A stretch of 21,011 nucleotides of DNA from a virus. Made by a program: the position numbers and the translations under genes. Positions 14,051 to 19,610 of this stretch are shown here, in pieces; position 1 is the first letter of the stretch; each line of letters starts with the position of its first letter. The notes below the pieces were generated by a model. The model saw only the letters and a list, made by a program, of their open reading frames with translations. It was not told the DNA's origin and ran no database searches. The stretch lies in the IMG/VR virus record IMGVR_UViG_3300045947_000364, positions 1 to 21,011 of that record; one strand, written 5' to 3'.

Positions 14051-14326
14051 TTAGCGCCGTGGCACCAGATAGCCCGCGTCGTACGGCGACGTGGGCAGCG
14101 GCGTGTACGGCGTGAGCGGCTGGTGCGTGCCGTACTGGCCGGTATACGGGTTGACGTTGCCCCTGGTACTCCAGTTGTTGGAGGGGTTGCCATCGGGGTA
14201 TGTCCGATAATGCGGCTGCACATACGTGCCATCCCGACGGGTGTAGCCGTTGACGTGCACCTGAGCAGCGACAGTGCTGGCCAGGGCAGTGAGGACGACG
14301 AGCGAGAGGACGAGACGACGGATCAT
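14051..14326 (-). CDS. Small secreted protein with GYTRRDGTYVQPHYR-type motif, 91 aa
   Basis: A clear Sec signal peptide (MIRRLVLSLVVLTALASTVAA, cut expected after A21, VAA|Q). The mature part has VNGYTRRDGTYVQPHYRTYP, then NWSTRGNVNPYTGQYG, a pattern seen in many short bacterial secreted proteins of unknown function ('vnGYtRkDGTYV.PHyRs.p...NWSTkGNvNPyTGk.G'). No enzyme motif. The rest is Pro/Tyr/Thr-rich. AAGGAG lies before the ATG at 14326, which is 1 nt after the stop of the RHH gene. A host-type periplasmic protein in a phage tail block is typical of a moron; it may change the envelope of the lysogen. Confidence 0.85.
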   Translation of the reverse strand: MIRRLVLSLVVLTALASTVAAQVHVNGYTRRDGTYVQPHYRTYPDGNPSNNWSTRGNVNPYTGQYGTHQPLTPYTPLPTSPYDAGYLVPRR

Positions 14327-14327
14327 G

Positions 14328-14489
14328 TTACGACTCCTTGGCGATCGCCTGCGATTGCACCCGGGTCCATTCCATGGTCAGGAGGCGTTGCAGAATCGCG
14401 TATTGTTTTTCGCCGGTCGTGGCTGCGATCAGTCGCAAGAGCCGTAAGGCGTCCGGCTTGATTTTCATATTGACGAGCTTGGCATCCAT
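14328..14489 (-). CDS. Ribbon-helix-helix (Arc/Mnt-type) small regulator, 53 aa
   Basis: Reads MDAKLVNMKIKPDALRLLRL, then IAATTGEKQYAILQRLLTME, WTRVQSQAIAKES. The form is that of the RHH fold: strand LVNMKIK (5-11), helix A PDALRLLRLIAATT (12-25), the turn G26-E27-K28, helix B QYAILQRLLTMEW (29-41). RHH proteins bind DNA as dimers through the strand. GAGGAGG lies 7 nt before the ATG at 14489. First gene of the reverse cassette. A predicted promoter and a palindrome lie just upstream, so autoregulation is likely. P22 has two RHH repressors, Arc and Mnt, at this very map position. Could also be an antitoxin-like protein, but no toxin gene is recognisable. Confidence 0.75.
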   Translation of the reverse strand: MDAKLVNMKIKPDALRLLRLIAATTGEKQYAILQRLLTMEWTRVQSQAIAKES

Positions 14490-14503
14490 ATCAACCTCCT
14501 CAG

Positions 14504-14518
14504 AGGGTATTTTACCCT
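14504..14518. promoter_or_regulatory. 15-bp palindromic operator candidate
   Basis: AGGGTA-TTT-TACCCT, a perfect inverted repeat with 6-bp arms and a 3-bp centre. It overlaps the predicted -10 of the RHH promoter and stands between the divergent RHH and tail fibre genes. Symmetric half-sites suit a dimeric RHH protein; the assignment is inferred. Confidence 0.5.
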
Positions 14519-14538
14519 ATAGCAGTATACATCGGCAA
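14509..14538 (-). promoter_or_regulatory. Promoter of the reverse cassette
   Basis: On the minus strand TTGCCG (14538-14533), an 18-bp spacer, then TAAAAT (14514-14509). Directed into the RHH gene 20 nt downstream. A competing -10-like TATACT lies at 14529-14524. Four of six -35 and five of six -10 bases match consensus. Confidence 0.45.
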
Positions 14539-14565
14539 GTCTGAGGAAACCTTGAGGACTTTTTT
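14537..14565 (+). promoter_or_regulatory. Hairpin plus T-run just before the tail fibre start
   Basis: AAGTC (14537-14541) pairs with GACTT (14557-14561), with an inner AGG/CCT pairing (14544-14546 with 14550-14552), followed by six T (14560-14565) and the ATG at 14568. The likely ribosome binding site TGAGGA lies in the 3' arm. It could be a weak terminator/attenuator or could mask translation initiation. Confidence 0.35.
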
Positions 14566-14567
14566 CT

Positions 14568-17054
14568 ATGCCTGCATCAGGAACACTCGGAATTTACCCA
14601 CGTTTTAGGGCAGACGACCGTGATGGAAACCCGCTTGAAGGTGGTAAGTTATACTCATTTTTATCTGGTACTTCTACTCCTTTAGCACTATATCATGACG
14701 CCCAGCTCACCAGCGAGTGGGAGAATCCTTTAGTGCTCGACTCCTCTGGGGAGGCCACCTATTTTTACGGTCCTGCTACGTATCGCCTCGCCCTCCATGA
14801 CGCCGCCGACGTGCCGCTGTGGGTGATTGACCCGGTGACCGGCACCGGGGGCGGCAGTGCCGGCGCCAGTGCCGGCGTCGGCTGGGGCCAGAACACGGTG
14901 GAGCTGCGTCCGGCCAACGGCGCCGCACAGGCTGCCGCGAGTGTGTTTCCCCCCGACGTGCTGGCCATTGGCCTCACCCTGTGGATTAGCGAGACGTTTG
15001 GCGTCAGTCGCGGGCTCCAACAGGTCGGGATTGGCACCGCGCTCCAGCCCGACCAGTGGGGCGTTCTGCCCACCCTCACGGCGGCGACCGACACCACCGC
15101 GGGCGCCTTTCAGGCGTACAGCGGCCAGCCTCAGCCCACGCCCGGCCTGGTGACGCTCACCGCCTATGGGGGGCTGTTTGACGGGGCCGGGGCGGTCTAT
15201 CTCACCGGGCATTTTTTGACCCTCACCCCGAGTCAGCAGCTCGGCAGTAGTTATGTGCCGCCGGCGGGCGGCGTGGTGCAGCCCCTGCCCCCGGCGACGG
15301 TGGACAGTCCCGGCCTGGTCGAACTGGCCACCGTGCCCGAACACCTGGACGGGCTGCGCGGCGATGTGGTCTGTACCCCGGAGGGGTTGCAGGCCAGGTG
15401 GGACACCCTGCCAGTCATCTCGCCCGCCAGTGAACTCACCGTCGGGATCACGCGCTATGGCACCGACGCCGAGACCGTGACCGGCACGCTGCGCACCGTC
15501 GCCACCCATCCGGCCGGGGTGAAAACCGCCATCAATGACGCCATCAGCGCCTCGGGCGCCACCACCACCACCGGGCTCTGGCGCTTTGAAACCGCCGTAA
15601 GCGGCGCGCCGGCCAGCGGCGATGTGGCGCTCAACCAGACGGATTACGCGCTGGCCACCGAGGTCAGGATCCACAAGACCTCCTCCGGCGGCACCGACAC
15701 CAGCGCCGTCCTGGCCGGCCTCTTGCCGGGCGATGGCATCTATATTCAGGACCGGAACGACTCGACCCGCCGGGCCAGGTATAGCGTCACTGCGGCCGGC
15801 GTGGACCAGGGCACCTGGGTGAGCTTTGCGGTGTCCAACGTGGCGGTAGGCACCGTGGCCCTGGGCAATAACCAGGAAGTCACCGTCACCTTCACCATCG
15901 CCACCAGCCTGCCCCCGGCCACGGAGACGCAGGCGGGGATCACGCGCTACGCCACCGCGGCGGAAACCACCGCCGGCAGTGTCGCCACGGCGGCGGTGAC
16001 GCCGGCGGGGCTGGCGGCGCGGGTGCCGGCCGGCACGGCGCTCAGTGTGGCGCGCTATGCCGCCGGGGGCACGACCCTGGAAGCCAGCCCCACCGTGGTC
16101 ATTGACGCTAGCGGCCGCCTCGGGGTCGGGACCGCCGCGCCGACCAGCGGCCTGCACCTCCAGGGCGAGACGAACCCGGCCTACATTGCGACGATCACCG
16201 CCTACACGGCGACGGCCAACGCGCCGATTCTCGCGATGCAACATGCCGGGGGCACGCCGGGCAGTCCCGCCGTGGTGGCCAGCGGCGCCCGCAGTCTCAA
16301 TGTCTCCGGGAGCGTCTGGGCCCGGGATGCGGGCGATACCACGCACACCTTTGTTGGGGCCGCGCAGGTGCTCTCAGGGGTTGAGAGCGTCGATGCGCAG
16401 GGGCGCATTGGCGCCCATCTGGCCTTCTACACCGCGCCCGGCGGCTCCGCCGCGATCACCGAAAAGTTGCGCTTGACCCAGGCGGGCAACCTGCACGTCG
16501 GCGCCAGTGCCGGCACCAATGCGAGTCGCGTCCTGGCCCTGGGCAGTGGGACGGACCCGACGGCCGCCCATCCCGCCGATGCGGTGCAGCTGTGGGTGCG
16601 CGATCGCGCCGCGATCGCCGGCAAGGGCAGCCTGCTGCTGCGGGCCGAGGACGGGACCCCGCACCTGCTGGGCGATCTCACCGGCCATGGGACCCTGCTG
16701 GAGGCGACGCTGGGCAGTGGGGCCAGCTATCAGGCGCTGAACGTCAAGGGCTCGACGCTCTACGTCGGCCAATCCAGTGTGCAGGAGCGCGCCGTCGCGG
16801 GGGTGACTGCGAGTTTCGTGAGTAGTACGGATGCGACCCGCACCGGGCGCCTCACCGTGAGCGCCTACGATGCCACGGCGGCCCGCGAAGGGCTGCGCGT
16901 GGAGGCGGACGGCAGCGCGGCGCGGATCGGGTTTCTGGGGGCGCTCGCCGTGGCGCGGCAGACGGTGCCGGCGGCGGCGAGCGACGCCACCACGACGCAG
17001 GCGCTGGCCAATAGCCTGCGCACGGCCCTGGTGAATTTGGGATTGTGTGTCTAA
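14568..17054 (+). CDS. Tail fibre protein, 828 aa
   Basis: Receptor-binding fibre, expected trimer. Residues 8-90 are the widespread phage fibre N-terminal attachment domain (YPRFRADDRDGNPLEGGKLY, then SGTSTPLALYHDAQLT, NPLVLDSSGEATYF, YRLALHDAADVPLWVIDPV). Three degenerate fibre repeats follow: DSPGLVELATVPEHLDG (about 246-278), LTVGITRYGTDAETVTG (290-321) and TQAGITRYATAAETTAG (454-486). Between the last two lies a beta-rich domain (335-445, with GDGIYIQDRNDSTRRARYSV). Residues 505-800 are Gly/Ala/Thr-rich beta repeats ending VNLGLCV. The first 130 nt of the gene are much richer in AT than the rest (43% GC at 14581-14700 against 68% at 14881-15000), a sign of domain exchange. Confidence 0.88.
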   Translation: MPASGTLGIYPRFRADDRDGNPLEGGKLYSFLSGTSTPLALYHDAQLTSEWENPLVLDSSGEATYFYGPATYRLALHDAADVPLWVIDPVTGTGGGSAGASAGVGWGQNTVELRPANGAAQAAASVFPPDVLAIGLTLWISETFGVSRGLQQVGIGTALQPDQWGVLPTLTAATDTTAGAFQAYSGQPQPTPGLVTLTAYGGLFDGAGAVYLTGHFLTLTPSQQLGSSYVPPAGGVVQPLPPATVDSPGLVELATVPEHLDGLRGDVVCTPEGLQARWDTLPVISPASELTVGITRYGTDAETVTGTLRTVATHPAGVKTAINDAISASGATTTTGLWRFETAVSGAPASGDVALNQTDYALATEVRIHKTSSGGTDTSAVLAGLLPGDGIYIQDRNDSTRRARYSVTAAGVDQGTWVSFAVSNVAVGTVALGNNQEVTVTFTIATSLPPATETQAGITRYATAAETTAGSVATAAVTPAGLAARVPAGTALSVARYAAGGTTLEASPTVVIDASGRLGVGTAAPTSGLHLQGETNPAYIATITAYTATANAPILAMQHAGGTPGSPAVVASGARSLNVSGSVWARDAGDTTHTFVGAAQVLSGVESVDAQGRIGAHLAFYTAPGGSAAITEKLRLTQAGNLHVGASAGTNASRVLALGSGTDPTAAHPADAVQLWVRDRAAIAGKGSLLLRAEDGTPHLLGDLTGHGTLLEATLGSGASYQALNVKGSTLYVGQSSVQERAVAGVTASFVSSTDATRTGRLTVSAYDATAAREGLRVEADGSAARIGFLGALAVARQTVPAAASDATTTQALANSLRTALVNLGLCV

Positions 17055-17055
17055 C

Positions 17056-17093
17056 GTGACGTCCTCAATGCGGTGTGCGTCACCGGGCACACG
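17056..17093 (+). other. Inverted repeat between fibre and tailspike genes
   Basis: GTGACG (17056-17061) and CGTCAC (17088-17093) form a 6-bp stem with a 26-nt loop, directly after the fibre stop. There is no T-run after it, so it is not a standard terminator. The remaining intergenic bases to 17132 hold only the ribosome binding site GGAGGAGG of the next gene. Confidence 0.3.
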
Positions 17094-17132
17094 ACCGTGC
17101 TGTAGACCTTGAAACAGGAGGAGGCCCGCCCG

Positions 17133-19265
17133 ATGCCCAGTTTTCCGGCGCTGAGCGATCTGACTGCCACCACGCAGGCGCAGTGGGGCGCCTATAGCAC
17201 CGGCTACCTGTGCGGAGCGCAGACCGGCGTGGTCAGTGCGAGTAGCGGAACCACCGTCACCGTCAGCCCCGGGGCGGCCTTTGCGCCGGCGCCCGACAGC
17301 CCGACGCGCCTGGTGGGGTTTGGCGAGGAGGTGCCGCGGGCCCTGACCACGCCGGGCGAGGGCACGTCCTGGCTGGCCGGACGGGTGAGCCCGGCCTGCG
17401 CCCTGGCGGGCTGGACCGGCGTGCCGGGGACGCACTACGCCTGGCTCACGCACCTGGCCCGCCCCGCCGTGCCCCCCGGGGGGGTGCTGCTGGCGCAGGT
17501 GACCGTGAGTGGCGGGGCCGTGACCACGGTGGTCGATTATGCCTGCCGGCGGCTCACCGGCCAGGAGGTCCTCAGTGCGCCCCGCACGGTGCACAGCAGT
17601 GCCCTGTGGGTGGTCGAGCCGGGGGCGCGGCTGCAGGTGGGCAGCGGCGTGACCTTCCTGTTTGGCGGCCAGCTGGTGGCGGGCCGCTATGCGATTTTTG
17701 ACCAGAGCAGTGGCGGCACCTTCAGCTTTGCGCGCGGCGCGGTGGTCTTCCCGGAATGGTGGGGGGCGGTCACCGATGACCCCACGGTCGATAGTGCGCC
17801 GGCGCTGCAGTCCGCCCTCAGTCTGCGCGATGACATGGTGGTCGATTGTGCCCAGGGGGTCTATACGCTGGCCTCGCAGGTGACCGTGCCGCACCTCCAG
17901 GGCTGGATCCTCCAGGGCCAGGGCAAGATGGTGACCACCTTCCGCAGGGCCCCGGGCTACGTGGGCCCGCTGCTCAGCATTGGCTCGATCATGCCGCTGA
18001 TCACCACCGGCGATGTGCAGATCAAAGACCTGGGGTTCGATGGGATCGACAAAGCGGTGGGGGTGATCGGCATCGAGGCCACCCAGATGACGCGCTCCAA
18101 ATACTCGCGGCTGCATTTTACGCAATGCGACGTGGGACTCAAAGAGCATTTCACCGTGACGCAGCTCTATGAACTCCTGACCTTTCAGGAAAACCGCATC
18201 GGCTACCTGCTGATCAACCAGGACCAGGGCGCGACCATGCACACCTGGATCGGCGGGCGCTTTAGCGCCAACCTGCTGTGTGGCCACAGCATTGACGGCA
18301 CCGCCGGGACGGGGCTGATTCGCCGCCTGACGTTTTATGGCACGGTGTTCGAGGCCAATGACGCGCTGGTGCCGGCGGGGGATAATGTCGGCCTGTCGAT
18401 CAAGCGGGCGTTTGCCATCCAGTGTATCAACTGCTGGTTCGAGGGCAACGCCACGCACGTGTATTTGAATAATGCCGGGGCCGAGGCCTCCAACCCCATG
18501 CGCTATATCGAGTTTCGGCACTGCCAGTTCTCGCCGCGCAATATCAACGCGGTGAGCCCGAATAGCTTCCTGTGGGAGGAGGGGATTTCCGGCGATGGGC
18601 AGGGCTCCCTCCTCGAAAACTGCTTCATGCGCGATGGGGTCTATCAGTTCAATCAGAATATCGTGGTGCCCGTCATCGGCTCGACGCTCAACCCCGTGGC
18701 CAGCCTGGCGGGGAATTTCGTCAAAGATGACTTCTTGAACCGGACACGCACCCGCACGCGCGATCCCGCCGCGACTGGCCCGTGGGTGCCCGAGCTGGTG
18801 CGGCGCGAGTTTGGGCCGTATAACGTGGATTTTACGCAGCGCTACGTCAGTATTACGACCACCAGTGATGTGAACCTGGCGATCGACCTGTTTGACCTGG
18901 AGGTCTTCCTCCCCAACGACGGCACCCTGGCCATCTGGGTCTATATGGTCGGCACGCAGGCGGATGCGACCCAGTATGCAACCTATTCGTATGTGGGGAT
19001 CTTCCAGATGCTGGGGGGGGTGGTGGCGGATCCCTTTTTCGAGGCGGAGCTGCATCCCCCGATCGAAACCGCCGGCGCCACGGCCTGGAACGCCGGCTTT
19101 ATCCTCGATGCCGGGGTGGTCAAAGTGGTGGTGAAGGGCGCCCCGGCGCCGACGGAGGTCTACTGGGCGGGGTATCTGCGCGCCACGCGCACGCTGTTTA
19201 CGCCCACGGCGCCCCTGGAGGCGCCGTGGGAAACGGTCGGGGAGTGGCGCCTGCACGACGTCTGA
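17133..19265 (+). CDS. Tailspike, parallel beta-helix (pectate-lyase superfamily), 710 aa
   Basis: Probable glycan-binding or glycan-cutting spike. The ATG at 17133 is chosen because GGAGGAGG ends 8 nt upstream; the TTG at 17109 lies before that site. Residues 1-150 form a beta-rich particle-binding/neck region. VFPEWWGAVTDDPTVDSAPA and LQSALSLRDDMVVDCAQGVY (206-243) are the entry motif of phage right-handed beta-helix spikes ('fGA.gDg.tDDt.Aiq.Al'). Residues 250-520 carry the coil ladder (IKDLGFDGIDKAVGVIGIEA, LHFTQCDVGLKEHFTVTQLY, IEFRHCQFSPRNINAV). The C-terminal 170 residues are a separate beta domain (FDLEVFLPNDGTLAIWVYMV), likely trimerising. The active residues cannot be assigned by eye. 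Confidence 0.87.
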   Translation: MPSFPALSDLTATTQAQWGAYSTGYLCGAQTGVVSASSGTTVTVSPGAAFAPAPDSPTRLVGFGEEVPRALTTPGEGTSWLAGRVSPACALAGWTGVPGTHYAWLTHLARPAVPPGGVLLAQVTVSGGAVTTVVDYACRRLTGQEVLSAPRTVHSSALWVVEPGARLQVGSGVTFLFGGQLVAGRYAIFDQSSGGTFSFARGAVVFPEWWGAVTDDPTVDSAPALQSALSLRDDMVVDCAQGVYTLASQVTVPHLQGWILQGQGKMVTTFRRAPGYVGPLLSIGSIMPLITTGDVQIKDLGFDGIDKAVGVIGIEATQMTRSKYSRLHFTQCDVGLKEHFTVTQLYELLTFQENRIGYLLINQDQGATMHTWIGGRFSANLLCGHSIDGTAGTGLIRRLTFYGTVFEANDALVPAGDNVGLSIKRAFAIQCINCWFEGNATHVYLNNAGAEASNPMRYIEFRHCQFSPRNINAVSPNSFLWEEGISGDGQGSLLENCFMRDGVYQFNQNIVVPVIGSTLNPVASLAGNFVKDDFLNRTRTRTRDPAATGPWVPELVRREFGPYNVDFTQRYVSITTTSDVNLAIDLFDLEVFLPNDGTLAIWVYMVGTQADATQYATYSYVGIFQMLGGVVADPFFEAELHPPIETAGATAWNAGFILDAGVVKVVVKGAPAPTEVYWAGYLRATRTLFTPTAPLEAPWETVGEWRLHDV

Positions 19266-19278
19266 AGGAGGGCTCCCA

Positions 19279-19521
19279 GTGGCGTTGCCCGCCCCGGAGC
19301 ATGCACGTGGCTGGCTCGGCATCCTGCTCTACGTCGTCGAGCGCGGCGGGCCAATTACCCTCTTGTTCACACTGCTGTTTGCCGGGATGGGCATCTGGGG
19401 CCTGACCCGCGAGGTGCAGCGCGTGCACCGCGTCAATACCATCCTGTGGACGCAGCTCCTCGAGGCCCAGCAGGCGCACCTCGAGCTGGCCGCCCGCTGT
19501 AAACCGCTGGACGCGAGATAA
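19279..19521 (+). CDS. Holin-like single-pass membrane protein, 80 aa
   Basis: The GTG start at 19279 has AAGGAGGG 6 nt upstream, overlapping the tailspike stop. One membrane helix (residues about 24-43, GPITLLFTLLFAGMGIWGLT) is followed by a basic amphipathic helix (REVQRVHRVNTILWTQLLEA) and a short tail with one Cys. Size and layout suit a phage holin or a small inner-membrane lysis factor; no family is recognised and no endolysin gene follows. Its stop TAA lies in AAGGAG, the ribosome binding site for the repeat-borne start codons downstream. Confidence 0.65.
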   Translation: MALPAPEHARGWLGILLYVVERGGPITLLFTLLFAGMGIWGLTREVQRVHRVNTILWTQLLEAQQAHLELAARCKPLDAR

Positions 19522-19528
19522 GGAGAAG

Positions 19529-19610
19529 AATGCACAATGCAGAATGGAAAATTGAGAATTATAAGAGCCTTCTTCCGCCATTCTCCATTCTCCATTGTCC
19601 ATTCTCCATT
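19529..19610. repeat. Heptanucleotide inverted-repeat element, copy 4 (translated)
   Basis: Left arm 19529-19560: AATGCAC, AATGCAG, AATGGAA, AATTGAG, AATT. Centre 19561-19579 begins ATAAGAGC as in copy 1. Right arm 19580-19610: ATTCTCC twice, ATTGTCC, ATTCTCC, ATT. It lacks the GCTCC-GAA-GGAGC hairpin. Unlike the other copies it is open in the frame of the following gene, so it is read as protein. Confidence 0.9.

Noticed and set aside
15300-16025. DNA-level tandem repeats for the three fibre repeats
   Set aside because: Similarity is mainly at protein level (GITRY, AET, PAG); the nucleotide copies are too diverged to list as a DNA repeat.
14730-16346. 538-codon open frame on the minus strand inside the fibre gene
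   Set aside because: Same type of shadow; no Shine-Dalgarno at a sensible start and no motif.
16374-19322. 982-codon open frame on the minus strand across fibre and tailspike
   Set aside because: Antisense to well-supported beta-helix and fibre genes, and rich in His, Arg and Gly as expected for the mirror of GC-biased codons.
1031-19610. Reading the repeat elements as MITEs or insertion sequences
   Set aside because: No transposase, no clear target-site duplications, arms made of 7-bp units instead of fixed terminal repeats. Left as an unclassified element family.
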